From the NCBI GenBank assembly GCA_018662225.1, contig JABJGO010000007.1:1-36490 (forward strand): a stretch of DNA of 36,490 nt. The letters run 5' to 3'. Source of the DNA: Rhodospirillales bacterium (GTDB lineage: Bacteria > Pseudomonadota > Alphaproteobacteria > Rhodospirillales > Casp-alpha2). Position numbers and translations under genes: made by a program. Below are positions 1-10,300 of the stretch, piece by piece. Positions within the stretch are counted from its first letter, which is position 1. Each line of letters begins with the position of its first letter. The notes below the pieces were generated by a model that had not been told where the DNA came from, searched no databases, and saw nothing but the letters and a program-made list of their open reading frames with translations.

Positions 1-111
1 CTGTTCCGCATCCACATACGTCTCTGTATGTGAAATGTACGTCCAAAAGTCCCAGAACTCCGCCGTTTCTTAGAGATCAATGGATTGGTGGCGGGTTCGA
101 TAGAGACTGAG

Positions 112-188
112 TGGTGGGCCCGGCAGGACTCGAACCTGCGACCAGACCGTTATGAGCGGCCGGCTCTAACCAGCTGAGCTACAGGCCC
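112..188 (-). tRNA. tRNA with CAT anticodon, probably tRNA-Ile2 (lysidine-modified)
   Basis: Read on the minus strand this is a full 77-nt cloverleaf with an encoded CCA end. Acceptor arm GGGCCTG pairs with CGGGCCC with one G-U pair; the D-arm is GCTC/GAGC; the anticodon stem GGCCG/CGGTC holds the loop CTCATAA, so the anticodon is CAT; the T-arm is GCAGG/CCTGC with loop TTCGAGT. The first acceptor pair is G-C, not the mismatch of initiator tRNA, so it is not tRNA-fMet. A CAT anticodon leaves elongator Met or the isoleucine tRNA that TilS modifies to read AUA. I favour Ile2 because the GGGCCTGTAGCTCA opening resembles alphaproteobacterial Ile2 genes; that assignment is from memory and less certain than the tRNA call. 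Confidence 0.93.
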
Positions 189-233
189 ACCGTGCCGTCT
201 GTTTACCCAAAATCGAGCAACGCGGCAATGCAT

Positions 234-265
234 TAAAAAAGGCCGGGTTTGTGGCCCGGCCTTTT
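234..265 (-). terminator. Intrinsic terminator after rpoD
   Basis: A perfect 7-bp stem GGCCGGG (241-247) / CCCGGCC (255-261) with a 7-nt loop is flanked by a run of A on the left and TTTT on the right, so it would give a U-tract on the minus strand just past the rpoD stop. It could work in both directions. It separates rpoD from the downstream tRNA. Confidence 0.85.
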
Positions 266-286
266 ATTCTTTCTTCGACTTGCTCC

Positions 287-2350
287 CTAATAGTCCAGGA
301 AGCTGCGAAGTTTGCGAGACCGGCTTGGGTGCTTCAGTTTCCTGAGTGCCTTGGCTTCGATCTGCCGTATTCGTTCACGGGTCACGCTGAACTGCTGGCC
401 CACTTCTTCCAGTGTATGATCGGTGTTCATGCCGATGCCGAAGCGCATGCGCAGCACGCGTTCTTCACGGGGGGTTAGTGATGCCAGAACCCGCGTCGTT
501 GTTTCACGCAGGTTTGCCTGAATGGCAGCGTCCAATGGCTGGACCGCATTCTTGTCTTCGATGAAATCACCCAGGTGGCTGTCTTCTTCGTCGCCGATGG
601 GTGTTTCCAGAGAAATAGGCTCTTTAGCGATCTTCAGGACCTTGCGCACTTTTTCAAGCGGCATGGACAGCTTCACGGCCAATTCTTCCGGTGTGGGCTC
701 GCGACCGATTTCATGCAACATCTGACGCGAGGTACGCACCAGTTTGTTGATGGTTTCGATCATGTGAACCGGAATACGGATAGTTCTGGCCTGATCGGCG
801 ATAGAGCGCGTGATGGCCTGTCGAATCCACCATGTGGCATACGTGGAGAACTTGTAGCCACGGCGATATTCAAACTTGTCCACTGCCTTCATCAGGCCGA
901 TGTTGCCTTCCTGAATCAAATCCAGGAATTGCAGGCCGCGATTGGTGTATTTTTTGGCAATGGAAATCACCAGGCGCAGGTTGGCCTCGATCATTTCTTT
1001 CTTTGCCTTGCCGGCTTCGCGCTCACCTTTTTGAACCACACCAACAACACGGCGGAATTCTTTGATCGGCAGGCCAGATTTCTGAGACACCTCGCCGATG
1101 GTTTCGCGAATGGATTCAATGTCGTTCTGAGACTTGGACGCAAATTTCTCCCAAGCCTTGCTGTTACCGGAAACCCGTTCCAACCAGCCCGGATCAAGCT
1201 CGTGACCGAAATACTGATCAAGAAAGTCTTCGCGCTTCACCCGGCATGATGTAGCCAGACGCAGCAGCTTGCCCTCAAGGCTCAGAAGCTGGCGATTCAA
1301 ATTGTAAAGCTGCTCGATCAACTGCTCGATCCGCAAGTTGTTCAGATGCACGCCTTCCATCATGTCGATCAGCTCATGGCGCAGTTTTTCATACCGCTTT
1401 TCTGCTGCCGGTTTTACGTCACCACCAGCTTGTAAAATATCGAGGCGTTTGTCCTGGGCACGGTGCAGGCGTTTGTATGTTTTGGTGATCAGTTCAAAGG
1501 TTTCAATGACCTGTGGGGTCAGTTTGGCTTCCAGCACAGCCAGTGACATGTTGACTTCTTCGCTGTCGTCTTCGTCATCGTCACTGCCGCCGCCTTCCTC
1601 ACCGTCTTCACCTTTGGCTTTGTCGCCGTCGGCCTTCTTTTCTTCTTTGGGCTTTTCAATCTCAGGTATCTTAACAGCGGGCGCTGCAACAGCGGGTTTT
1701 GCTTCACCCTCTGTATTTCCTGTGCCCTCTGTATTTCCTGCGCCACCTTCACCGCCGGCCACTTCGCCGGTGGGTTTGCCGCCGTAGGTGGCTTCCAGAT
1801 CGATGATGTCACGAAGCAACATGCGTTCGTCTATCAGTGCATCATGCCACTCCACGATAGCCTGAATAGACAGCGGGCTTTCCATGAGACCGCCGATCAT
1901 CATTTCACGACCGGCTTCGATGCGCTTGGCAATGGCGATTTCGCCTTCGCGTGAGAGCAGCTCAACAGAGCCCATTTCGCGCAAGTACATGCGAACCGGA
2001 TCGTCCGTACGGCCCAGATCTGATTCACTTACATTGCCCGCGGTGGTGGTGGTTTCTTCTTTGGCTTCACCGTCACCTTCGCCGTCGCCTTTTTTGGCAT
2101 CAGCGTCTTCGGTTTCTTCGTTGTCCACCACATTGATGCCCATTTCGGACAGCATGGCCATGGTATCTTCGATCTGTTCGGATGAAACCTCGTCCGGTGG
2201 CAGGGCTTCGTTCAACTGGTCGTAGGTGACGAAACCGACTTCCTTACCTTTGGCGACCATCTTTTTGACGGACGCGCCAAGTGTGTCCAACAACGGACTA
2301 TCCGGTTGTTCTTCACGAGCGGGTTGTGCTGCGGTTGCTGCTTTTGCCAA
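287..2350 (-). CDS. rpoD: RNA polymerase primary sigma factor RpoD (sigma-70)
   Basis: Primary (housekeeping) sigma factor, 687 aa, which directs RNA polymerase to most growth promoters. Region 1.1 is at the N-terminus, region 1.2 follows ([21 protein letters not shown]), then a non-conserved spacer, and the classic regions 2-4: [24 protein letters not shown] in pieces, [19 protein letters not shown] (region 2.3/2.4), and the region 4.2 helix-turn-helix near [20 protein letters not shown]. The start is TTG at 2348-2350, preceded by GAGGAA at about 8 nt; no ATG fits. It lies 23 bp after dnaG, the usual alphaproteobacterial dnaG-rpoD operon. The spacer around residues 205-270 is very acidic and contains a duplicated six-residue unit encoded by an 18-bp tandem repeat. 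Confidence 0.98.
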   Translation of the reverse strand: MAKAATAAQPAREEQPDSPLLDTLGASVKKMVAKGKEVGFVTYDQLNEALPPDEVSSEQIEDTMAMLSEMGINVVDNEETEDADAKKGDGEGDGEAKEETTTTAGNVSESDLGRTDDPVRMYLREMGSVELLSREGEIAIAKRIEAGREMMIGGLMESPLSIQAIVEWHDALIDERMLLRDIIDLEATYGGKPTGEVAGGEGGAGNTEGTGNTEGEAKPAVAAPAVKIPEIEKPKEEKKADGDKAKGEDGEEGGGSDDDEDDSEEVNMSLAVLEAKLTPQVIETFELITKTYKRLHRAQDKRLDILQAGGDVKPAAEKRYEKLRHELIDMMEGVHLNNLRIEQLIEQLYNLNRQLLSLEGKLLRLATSCRVKREDFLDQYFGHELDPGWLERVSGNSKAWEKFASKSQNDIESIRETIGEVSQKSGLPIKEFRRVVGVVQKGEREAGKAKKEMIEANLRLVISIAKKYTNRGLQFLDLIQEGNIGLMKAVDKFEYRRGYKFSTYATWWIRQAITRSIADQARTIRIPVHMIETINKLVRTSRQMLHEIGREPTPEELAVKLSMPLEKVRKVLKIAKEPISLETPIGDEEDSHLGDFIEDKNAVQPLDAAIQANLRETTTRVLASLTPREERVLRMRFGIGMNTDHTLEEVGQQFSVTRERIRQIEAKALRKLKHPSRSRKLRSFLDY
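1707..1742. repeat. 18-bp tandem duplication inside rpoD
   Basis: Two adjacent 18-bp units (1707-1724 and 1725-1742) differ only in the next-to-last base; each starts CCCTCTGTATTTCCTG. The length is a multiple of three, so the frame is kept and the sigma factor gains a repeated NTEG-containing hexapeptide. It falls in the acidic non-conserved spacer, where length changes are tolerated. Confidence 0.9.
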
Positions 2351-2373
2351 TTTAAGTATTCCTCGGTCTTTAA

Positions 2374-4233
2374 TCAGACATCTGCCAGGGGAATGGCGGA
2401 TGCCTCAAATTCCTGTCTCTTTAGCGACTGAAGCCGTTGAAAGTTCTCTGTTGTCGGGTCTTCCGCCAATAGTCTTTCGGCTTCTCTAATCTCAAAGTCC
2501 AAATCCTTACCTTGCAACAACCCGTATGCTTCTTCCCATCCGCATAGGGCGGCTGCCGGTAGAGCATCCGTCCGTACAAAAAACACGTCGCCGAGATCTT
2601 GGTCATTCTGTAGCGCTTCGAGCGCGTCGGCGTAGCCTGCACCATTTAAATGGTGAGCCAGTCCCCGATAATCAAGGCCAGATTCAACAGCAAGGGCTTT
2701 TAAAACCTGTTGACGCAGATTGTCAAGCTCTCGGCCTAAATTACTGAAATCAAGACTCCCTAACCGTTCGCCCACCTGATCATAAAAAGACGGATGGGCG
2801 ATAAGCCCCAATAGAAGTAATTTCAGGCTTCGGGTGGTAGAATCGGTCTGTTTGGCACGGTGATCAACCCCGGTAATGGATTGAAAATCCTTATTTTGCG
2901 CACCATAGCGCGATTTCTTGTACTGCCCAGAGCCACCACGAGAACCGCCACCTGTGTTGCCGCCTTGCCAAATTCGGTCTTTAAAGGCTTTCAGGAAGTG
3001 CCCGCGCACCGTGGGGTCCTGAATACGGTTGGCGTGAGCACCGAGCGCCTGTTGCAGGGCGGCGCGCTTTTCCGGGGTGCGTGGTGTACTGCCACCCGAT
3101 TCCATGCGCCACAGCACCTCTGACAGGGGCAAGGCGGCATCCAGCACGCCTTGCATGACTTGTCTGCCCTTGGACCTGACCAGCGTGTCCGGATCTTCGC
3201 CCTGCGGCAATTCCGCAAACCGTATGCCATAGCCGGATTTAAGCTCAGGCAAGGCTCGTTCTGCTGCCCGTGTGGCCGCGCGCTGACCGGCGTTATCGCC
3301 ATCGAAGCATAACACAGGTTCTTTCACCACCCGCCACAAGGCCGACAAGTGCCCTTCGGTAAGAGCCGTGCCCAATGGGGCCACCGCATTCTCGAACCCG
3401 GCTACGTTGAGCGCTATGACGTCCATATAGCCTTCGGTAACAATCATCTGGCCCGATTTGTGGGCTGAGGGCAGTGCGTAGTTCAGTCCGTACAGCACAT
3501 TGCCTTTGTGAAAGATGGGTGTTTCCGGTGAGTTCAGATATTTCGGCTCGCCATCACCCAGAATTCGTCCCCCGAAGGCAATGACCTGACCGCGCCGGTC
3601 CATAATGGGAAACATGACCCGGCCTCTGAACCGGTCGTATGGGTCGCGTTGGCCTTCTCCTCTGTCGTCTGGTGGCTGGATCAGCATACCCGTTTCAACC
3701 AACAGGTTCTCAGGCACATTGTCGCGCGCCATGGCGGCTTTCAGCATATTGCGGCCGTTCGGCGCGAACCCCAGTCGGAAGTATTTGATGTTCTCGTCGC
3801 TTAACCCCCGAATGTGCAGATAATCCAGCGCCGCTTTGCCTTCGGGCATATAGAGGTTGCGCTCGAACCACACGCAAGCGGCTTCACACACGTCTTGTAG
3901 GCTCGAACGCCGCTCGGCCCGGTGTCGTTCTTCGGGCGTGTCCTGGGGCACCTGCATGCCGGCATCGGTGGCCAGACGTTCAACGGTTTCCGGAAAGCTG
4001 AGGCCATCGGTCTTCATGACGAAGTCAAAGACGCCGCCATGCTCACCACAACCGAAACAGTGGTAGAAGCCCTTTTCGTCGTTGACGGTGAAGGACGGTG
4101 TTTTTTCTTTGTGGAACGGGCAAAGACCTTCCCATTCACGGCCTTTCTTGCGCAACTGTACACGCCGCCCCACAACCTCAGGCAGGCTGCAGCGGGCGCG
4201 TAATTCGTCCAGAAACTGGGCTGGAAAAGCCAT
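2374..4233 (-). CDS. dnaG: DNA primase DnaG
   Basis: Synthesises RNA primers at the replication fork, 619 aa. The N-terminal zinc-binding domain is visible as [11 protein letters not shown] followed by [11 protein letters not shown] (about residues 38-65). The TOPRIM catalytic core has the conserved glutamate in [11 protein letters not shown] and the acidic motif [11 protein letters not shown]. The C-terminal third is weakly conserved, as expected for the DnaB-interacting domain. ATG start at 4231-4233, with only a weak ribosome binding site upstream. It is the first gene of the dnaG-rpoD pair; the upstream 148 bp must hold its promoter, shared with the divergent cupin gene at 4382. Confidence 0.98.
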   Translation of the reverse strand: MAFPAQFLDELRARCSLPEVVGRRVQLRKKGREWEGLCPFHKEKTPSFTVNDEKGFYHCFGCGEHGGVFDFVMKTDGLSFPETVERLATDAGMQVPQDTPEERHRAERRSSLQDVCEAACVWFERNLYMPEGKAALDYLHIRGLSDENIKYFRLGFAPNGRNMLKAAMARDNVPENLLVETGMLIQPPDDRGEGQRDPYDRFRGRVMFPIMDRRGQVIAFGGRILGDGEPKYLNSPETPIFHKGNVLYGLNYALPSAHKSGQMIVTEGYMDVIALNVAGFENAVAPLGTALTEGHLSALWRVVKEPVLCFDGDNAGQRAATRAAERALPELKSGYGIRFAELPQGEDPDTLVRSKGRQVMQGVLDAALPLSEVLWRMESGGSTPRTPEKRAALQQALGAHANRIQDPTVRGHFLKAFKDRIWQGGNTGGGSRGGSGQYKKSRYGAQNKDFQSITGVDHRAKQTDSTTRSLKLLLLGLIAHPSFYDQVGERLGSLDFSNLGRELDNLRQQVLKALAVESGLDYRGLAHHLNGAGYADALEALQNDQDLGDVFFVRTDALPAAALCGWEEAYGLLQGKDLDFEIREAERLLAEDPTTENFQRLQSLKRQEFEASAIPLADV

Positions 4234-4381
4234 GATTTAATAATACCGTTGCGGGCCGTTTGCAGATAGTGTGCGATGTTGTCGATCAGCGGAATCAACA
4301 AATCGGATACTATAGGTGAATGATGTTATTTGGTAGGCACAGCAACACGCGTGAAACGCCATTTATCCACAGGTTACACAC

Positions 4382-4987
4382 ATGACAGCCCCCGACCCAT
4401 GGCAAATGAACAATCTTTTAGCGGCCATGCAGGCGTTCGTCGTCGCGTTTGATCATCCGGCGGTCACCAGGCTTGCAGCTCCTTTGTTGGCGGGCGATCT
4501 GGAAAAAATCGAAGTCGAACCACAGGCTCATCCAGCGCTGGTGCATCTGTCTGAGCTGGATGCATCCGTCCTCCCCCTCGCCGCCCCTTTATATAAGGCC
4601 CTGAACGATGCCATCCCGGCCATCCGCTGGCAGGTCAGCTATACCGCCGCAGACGGCTTCGATGATGATTATCTGAACAATTATGCATGGTGCGATGTGA
4701 TCGGGCCGGAAGGCGTTTTTCTTTCAAGTAGCTACCGGATCGGTTTTGGATATTGGCGCGAAGGCATTCAGTACCCGACCCACGCCCATGAGCCCGAAGA
4801 GATATACCTTCCATTGGCTGGTGATGGAGTATTCACAACAGGTGATACCGCCCCACGGCGTTGCGGTCCGGGTGATGTGGTGCATCACACGCCGTATCTG
4901 CCGCATTCTATTGATATGAGCGAAGGGCCGTTGCTGGTGTTGTTTTTATGGCACGGCGCCAATCTGCATAAGAAATCAGCGTTTTAA
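4382..4987 (+). CDS. Cupin protein of the DMSP lyase (DddL/DddQ-like) family
   Basis: A 201-aa protein with an alpha-helical N-terminal part and a C-terminal cupin. The first cupin motif fits GX5HXHX3EX6G exactly: G128, H134, H136, E140 and G147, with Y142 following. The second motif has GPGDVVHHTPYLPH with H175. In DddQ, zinc is held by two His, a Tyr and a later His, and the spacing here matches that pattern; the closing PLLVLFLWHG also resembles DddL/DddQ. Such enzymes cleave dimethylsulfoniopropionate to dimethyl sulfide and acrylate. It stands alone on the plus strand between dnaG and yqeY; its stop overlaps the yqeY stop convergently. No acrylate or DMSP genes adjoin it, so function could differ from DMSP lysis. 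Family confidence is good, substrate confidence low. Confidence 0.75.
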   Translation: MTAPDPWQMNNLLAAMQAFVVAFDHPAVTRLAAPLLAGDLEKIEVEPQAHPALVHLSELDASVLPLAAPLYKALNDAIPAIRWQVSYTAADGFDDDYLNNYAWCDVIGPEGVFLSSSYRIGFGYWREGIQYPTHAHEPEEIYLPLAGDGVFTTGDTAPRRCGPGDVVHHTPYLPHSIDMSEGPLLVLFLWHGANLHKKSAF

Positions 4988-5439
4988 GCCAGTTTCGCCT
5001 TAACCACCTGACTGGCCTTGCCGAAGTCCATCTGGCCGGCGTGGGTGCCTTTGATGACGCCCATAACTTTGCCCATATCCTTGATGCAGGTCGCATCGCA
5101 GCTGGCGATGGCGGCATCAACGGCGGCGGCGACCTCGTCGTCGTTCATCTGTTGGGGCAGGAACTGCTCGATGATGCCAATTTCAACTTGCTCGGCTTCG
5201 GCAAGTTCAGGCCGGCTGCCCTGATTGTACATCTCAATAGAATCACGGCGCTGTTTGATCATGGATTGCAGCAGGCCCAAAATATCGTCCTCGCTGATGC
5301 CGTCGCTGTTTCCAGTGCCGCGTGCTGCAATGTCACGATCTTTCAACGCAGCCGCAATAAGGCGCAAGGTGCCCACTGTGACGCTGTCTTTGGCCTTCAT
5401 GGCCTCTTTCATTGTGGTGCTGATCTGCTCTCGAAGCAT
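4984..5439 (-). CDS. GatB/YqeY domain protein
   Basis: A 151-aa protein matching the YqeY family, which resembles the tRNA-binding tail of GatB (the Asp/Glu-tRNA amidotransferase subunit); its cellular role is not firmly known. Features are the basic helical N-terminus (LREQISTTMKEAMKAKD), a central glutamine-rich helix (GLLQSMIKQRRDSIEMY), the EIGIIEQFLPQQM segment and the final DMGKVMGVIKGTHAGQMDF motif. I chose ATG at 5437-5439 because GGAG lies six bases upstream; an ATG six codons earlier has no such site. The family is often found upstream of dnaG; here the cupin gene separates them. It is divergent from carA across 266 bp. Confidence 0.93.
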   Translation of the reverse strand: MLREQISTTMKEAMKAKDSVTVGTLRLIAAALKDRDIAARGTGNSDGISEDDILGLLQSMIKQRRDSIEMYNQGSRPELAEAEQVEIGIIEQFLPQQMNDDEVAAAVDAAIASCDATCIKDMGKVMGVIKGTHAGQMDFGKASQVVKAKLA

Positions 5440-5580
5440 GGAAGACTCCGTCTTCATATGGGTGCTGATTCGGCTCTAATTGCCGGAAGGGGCGAACCCT
5501 AACGTAATGATCCACAAAAGGCAACCGACGATTTTCAGTTAAGCCATTGAAAACAAACAACTTAATATAAAATGCCACAC

Positions 5581-5609
5581 TTGACCTTGGCCCGTTCTTT
5601 GCTTAAAAG
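5581..5609 (+). promoter_or_regulatory. Candidate sigma-70 promoter for carA
   Basis: TTGACC (5581-5586) is a 5/6 match to the -35 box and is followed, after a 17-bp spacer, by TAAAAG (5604-5609), a 4/6 match to the -10 box. It points at carA, about 97 bp upstream of its ATG. A small hairpin, GTTCTTT/AAAGAAC (5594-5612), overlaps the -10. No other promoter of this quality was seen in the 266-bp yqeY-carA gap. It is a motif match only. Confidence 0.4.
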
Positions 5610-5705
5610 AACCTCTCAACAGCCCAAGCTAACAATTTATGGCCGTTGACCACGTGCCGATTAGAATGGGCTGATGACAATTTAGTCCGCTAAGGTATTC
5701 CGCTG

Positions 5706-6893
5706 ATGACTGATACGACCGAAATGTCCCGAGTGGCTTCGGTGGACGCGCGTCCTCCAGAAGCTGACGCGGCGTTGATTCTTGCCGACGGTACGGTAAT
5801 TTGGGGCCGCGGTGCTGGTGCCGCAGGCTCTGCCGTGGCCGAGGTCTGTTTCAATACCTCGTTGACCGGCTATCAGGAAATCCTGACAGACCCCAGTTAC
5901 GCGGGCCAGATTATCAACTTCACCTTCCCGCACATCGGCAATGTTGGCACCAACCCGGAAGATGTGGAAACCATCACGCCCGCGGCGCGTGGTGCCATCA
6001 TGCGCATGGATATCACCGACCCGGCCAACTGGCGCGCCGCCAAGCACCTGGATGAATGGCTCAAGTCCCATGGCCTGACCGCACTGACCGGTGTGGATAC
6101 CCGCCGCCTGACCCGCCTGATTCGTGATCAGGGTGCACCGAGCGGCGTGATCGCCTATGCACCGGGTGCCGGTGACAGCCTTGATGTGAAAGCCTTACAG
6201 CAACAGGCCAAAGACTTTGCCGGTCTGGAAGGCATGGACCTGGCGAAGGATGTCTCATGCACCCAAGCTTATGAGTGGGATCAGACCGAATGGTCGCTCG
6301 AGCATGGTCACGGCGTTCAGGAATTCCCTCGTTTCCATGTGGTCGCCGTTGATTTCGGCGCCAAACAAAACATCCTGCGCTGTCTGGCATCTGCCGGATG
6401 TCGGGTCACGGTTGTTCCCGCAACGGCCACCGCCGCCGACATTCTGGACCGTAAACCCGATGGCGTGTTCTTATCCAACGGCCCCGGTGATCCGGCGGCA
6501 ACCGGCGAATACGCCGTGCCCATGATTCAGGGCATCATGGCATCCGGCACGCCGATCTTCGGTATTTGCCTCGGCCATCAGATACTGGCATTGGCCGTGG
6601 GTGCCAAGACCTACAAAATGCACATGGGCCACCGCGGTGCGAATCAGCCGGTCAAAGACCTGGAAACCGGACAAGTTGAAATCACCAGCCAGAACCACGG
6701 CTTCTGCGTGGATATCAATTCCCTGCCCGACGACGCCATGATGACGCACACCTCATTGTTCGACGGCACGCTGGAAGGCATCCGCATCGACGGCAAGCCC
6801 ATCTTCAGCGTCCAATACCACCCCGAAGCCTCACCCGGCCCGCACGACAGTCACTACCTGTTCAAGCGGTTCGTTGCGTTGATGGAGGGGTGA
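5706..6893 (+). CDS. carA: Carbamoyl-phosphate synthase small subunit (glutaminase)
   Basis: Glutamine amidotransferase subunit, 395 aa, which releases ammonia for CarB to make carbamoyl phosphate for arginine and pyrimidines. The N-terminal CPSase domain contains FNTSLTGYQEILTDPSY and GVDTRRLTRLIR. The class I glutaminase domain has the nucleophile C288 in FGICLGHQ, and H372 and E374 in the VQYHPEASPGP motif, so the triad is intact. ATG at 5706 is used; a Met at residue 7 is a possible alternative. The stop codon overlaps the GTG start of the GxxExxY gene (GTGA), so carB, normally close behind, sits 482 bp away. Confidence 0.97.
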   Translation: MTDTTEMSRVASVDARPPEADAALILADGTVIWGRGAGAAGSAVAEVCFNTSLTGYQEILTDPSYAGQIINFTFPHIGNVGTNPEDVETITPAARGAIMRMDITDPANWRAAKHLDEWLKSHGLTALTGVDTRRLTRLIRDQGAPSGVIAYAPGAGDSLDVKALQQQAKDFAGLEGMDLAKDVSCTQAYEWDQTEWSLEHGHGVQEFPRFHVVAVDFGAKQNILRCLASAGCRVTVVPATATAADILDRKPDGVFLSNGPGDPAATGEYAVPMIQGIMASGTPIFGICLGHQILALAVGAKTYKMHMGHRGANQPVKDLETGQVEITSQNHGFCVDINSLPDDAMMTHTSLFDGTLEGIRIDGKPIFSVQYHPEASPGPHDSHYLFKRFVALMEG

Positions 6894-7306
6894 GAAGGGT
6901 GAACCACAGAGACACAGAGACACAGAGAGTAAGTGAAGAAAGAGACCCGGTAACAGAGAAGGTTATCGGGCTTGCGATAGAGGTGCACCGCCACCTTGGG
7001 CCGGGCTTGCTGGAATCTGCATATGAAGAATGCCTCTGCTACGAGTTTACTCAGGCGAGTATTCCATTTTCCAGACAGGTCGCCCTTCCTGTTATTTATA
7101 AAAATGTGAATCTGGATTGTGGCTATCGAATGGATATCGTTGTTGATGAATTAATCATCCTGGAACTCAAAACGGTAGAAAAAATATTACCTATTCATCA
7201 CGCGCAACTGATGACTTATTTGAAACTTGGGAACATGAAAACAGGCTTACTTATGAACTTTAACAATGCTGTGTTGAAGGATGGTATCAAGAGAGTAGTT
7301 CTATGA
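6890..7306 (+). CDS. GxxExxY family protein (PD-(D/E)XK nuclease-like)
   Basis: A 138-aa member of the GxxExxY family (the name motif is G39-LL-E42-SA-Y45). Nuclease-like residues are present: D82 in CGYRMD, E92 and K94 in LELK, and a Q106xxxY110 helix in HHAQLMTYLK, as in PD-(D/E)XK folds; no activity is established for the family as far as I know. The first in-frame start is GTG at 6890, overlapping the carA stop; GTG at 6899 is the only other option. The N-terminal NHRDTETQR is encoded by the CACAGAGACACAGAG repeat itself. The gene is bracketed by inverted copies of that repeat and fills the carA-carB gap. The AT-richer codon use of the middle part differs from the car genes, which suggests acquisition. 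Confidence 0.88.
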   Translation: MRRVNHRDTETQRVSEERDPVTEKVIGLAIEVHRHLGPGLLESAYEECLCYEFTQASIPFSRQVALPVIYKNVNLDCGYRMDIVVDELIILELKTVEKILPIHHAQLMTYLKLGNMKTGLLMNFNNAVLKDGIKRVVL

Positions 7307-7353
7307 TGAAAAACTCTCCCCCTCTTCTCTGTGCCTCTGTGTCTCTGTGGTCA
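6900..7353 (+). mobile_element. Inverted-repeat-bounded GxxExxY element in the carAB operon
   Basis: The left end (6900-6929) reads TGAACCACAGAGACACAGAG then more ACACAGAG; the right end (7325-7353) is the reverse complement of TGACCACAGAGACACAGAG followed by GCACAGAGAA. The arms match over nearly their whole length apart from one missing A and a G/A change. Between them lies only the GxxExxY gene. No transposase and no clear target-site duplication are seen, so movement is inferred from the repeat structure and from a related copy at 27732-27809. Calling it mobile is an inference. Confidence 0.6.
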
Positions 7354-7375
7354 TCTTCCTTGAATAGAGAATCGT

Positions 7376-10300
7376 ATGCCTAAAAGAACAGACATAAAAT
7401 CCATCCTTATCATCGGCGCTGGCCCGATTGTTATTGGTCAGGCTTGTGAGTTTGATTATTCGGGCACGCAGGCTTGTCATGCGCTGCGGGAAGAAGGCTA
7501 CCGGGTTATTTTGGTGAATTCCAATCCGGCCACGATTATGACCGACCCAAATACGGCGGATGCCACTTATATTGAGCCGATCACGCTGGAAGCGGTTGAA
7601 AAAATTATCGCCAAGGAGCGCCCCGATGCGGTGCTGCCCACCATGGGCGGACAGACCGGATTGAACACCGGTATTGCGCTGGACGAAAGTGGTGTGCTCG
7701 AAAAATATGGTTGTGTGCTGATCGGGGCCGACGCCAAGGTGATCGCCAAGGCCGAAGACCGGGAACAGTTCCGTGACGCCATGGACGCCATCGGCCTGAA
7801 CACCCCCAAAAGCGCCATGGTTACCAGTATGGATGAAGCTGCGGGTGCCATGGCCGAAATCGGCCTGCCGGCGATCATTCGCCCGTCCTTTACCATGGGC
7901 GGCATCGGTGGCGGCATTGCCTATAACGCCGACGAATACGACAACATCGTGCGCGGCGGTCTGGATGCATCACCCACCACACAGGTGTTGGTGGAGCAAT
8001 CGGTTCTGGGCTGGAAAGAATATGAGATGGAAGTGGTGCGCGACAAAGCGGACAACTGCATCATCATCTGTTCCATCGAAAACGTGGACCCCATGGGTGT
8101 GCATACGGGCGATTCCATCACCGTGGCCCCTGCCCTGACCCTGACCGATAAAGAATACCAGATCATGCGCGACGCCTCGCTGGCTGTATTGCGTGAAATC
8201 GGTGTGGAGACCGGCGGTTCCAACGTGCAGTTCGCCGTGAACCCTGAGAATGGCGAGATGATCGTCATTGAAATGAACCCGCGCGTATCGCGCTCGTCCG
8301 CGCTTGCCTCCAAGGCCACAGGCTTCCCCATTGCCAAGGTGGCAGCCAAGCTGGCGGTCGGTTATACGCTGGATGAGTTGGACAACGATATTACCGGCGG
8401 TCAGACACCGGCCAGTTTTGAGCCCACCATTGATTACGTGGTCACAAAAATCCCGCGCTTTACGTTTGAGAAATTTCCGGGCGCCGATCCATACCTGACC
8501 ACGGCCATGAAATCCGTGGGCGAGGCCATGTCTATTGGACGGTCCTTTCAGGAAAGTCTGCAAAAAGGCCTGCGGTCCATGGAAACAGGCCTGACGGGCC
8601 TGAACGACGTGGATATTGATGGCATTGATGTGGATGCCTCAGGCCCAGACGTGGACGTTATGCGCGCCGCCCTGTCACAGCCGAGCCCGGATCGATTGCT
8701 TGTAATCGCCCAGGCCCTCCGCATGGGCTTGCCCATTGATGTGGTTCAGGCCGCCAGCAAGTACGACCTATGGTTTATCGAACAGATCGCCGGTATTGTG
8801 GAAGCCGAAGCCCGTGTCAAGAAATCCGGTCTGCCTTCTGATAATGATGGCGTAGGCTGGATGCGTCTGAAACGTATGGGCTTTTCCGATGCGCGGCTGT
8901 CAGAGCTATCCGGCACCCCGGAGGCCAGCATTGCTGATGTCCGGCGCGCCGCCGGAGTACGGCCCGTCTACAAACGCGTTGATACGTGCGCTGGCGAGTT
9001 CCCCACGTCCACGTCTTATATGTATTCCACCTACGAAGGTGATGGCATCTCCCCGGCCGAAGACGAAGCCATGCCCAGCGACCGGCGCAAGATTGTTATT
9101 CTGGGTGGTGGCCCGAACCGGATCGGACAAGGTATCGAGTTCGATTACTGCTGCGTCCATGCCGCCTACGCGCTTTCCGAAGCGGGCTATGAGACCATCA
9201 TGGTCAATTGTAACCCGGAAACAGTGTCCACCGATTACGATACATCGGACCGATTATATTTCGAGCCGCTGACCGGCGAAGACGTGATTGAACTGATCCG
9301 CACCGAACAACAGAACGGCGACGTGCTGGGCGTGATCGTACAGTTGGGTGGTCAAACACCGTTGAAGCTGTCACAGGCCCTGGAAGATGCAGGTATCCCG
9401 ATTCTGGGTACGTCGCCAGACGCCATTGATCTGGCCGAAGACCGCGAACGCTTTCAGACCTTGTTGCAGGACCTAAACCTGCGCCAGCCCGCCAACGGTA
9501 TCGCCCGGTCGGTTGATGAAGCCATCCAGGTTGCTGATGGCATTGGTTATCCACTGGTCGTGCGGCCATCTTATGTGCTGGGTGGTCGGGCCATGGAAAT
9601 CGTCCATGATAACGCCAGCCTGCTCCGCTATATGAAAACCGCTGTTCAGGTTTCAGGCGACAGCCCCGTGCTACTGGATTCGTACCTGCAAGCCGCTACC
9701 GAAGTAGACGTGGACGCCATTTGTGACGGTACCGATGTGTTTGTGGCCGGTATCATGGAACACATCGAAGAAGCCGGTATCCATTCCGGCGATTCAGCTT
9801 GTTCCCTGCCACCGCATAGCCTGAGCGACGATGTGCAGGATGAATTGCGACGCCAGACTGTGGCGCTGGCTCATGCGCTGGGCGTTGTGGGATTGATGAA
9901 TATTCAGTTCGCCATCAAGGGCGATGACATTTACGTGCTGGAAGTAAACCCACGCGGCAGTCGCACGGTCCCGTTTGTGGCCAAGGCCACCGGTATCCCC
10001 GTTGCCAAGATCGCTTCACGGGTGATGGCCGGTGAAAAGCTGACTGATTTTGATTTACCGGAACGTTATGATCTGGAGCATGTAGCGGTGAAAGAAGCTG
10101 TGTTCCCGTTCAAACGCTTCCCCGGTGTTGATATAATTTTGGGTCCGGAAATGAAATCCACGGGTGAGGTCATGGGCATCGACCGTGATTTCCCCCGCGC
10201 CTTTGCCAAATCACAGATCGGTGCCGGTATGGGGTTGCCGGAAGAAGGCACGGTGTTTATCTCGGTGCGCGACAAGGACAAGGAAGATGCCCTGACCGTT

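Noticed and set aside
1-60. Small CATAC/GTATG inverted repeat at the left edge
   Set aside because: Five-bp arms at the window edge; too short to call a terminator or operator.
575-1249. Large open frame on the plus strand opposite rpoD
   Set aside because: It mirrors the codons of rpoD, which is unmistakable on the minus strand; no motif or ribosome binding site supports it.
6900-6929. CRISPR-like repeat array in the ACAGAGACACAGAG tract
   Set aside because: The unit is a short simple repeat without spacers and occurs as inverted arms, not as regularly spaced direct repeats.
6894-7375. Target-site duplication flanking the GxxExxY element
   Set aside because: Bases directly outside the two arms (GAGAAGGG and CATCTTCC) do not form a direct repeat.
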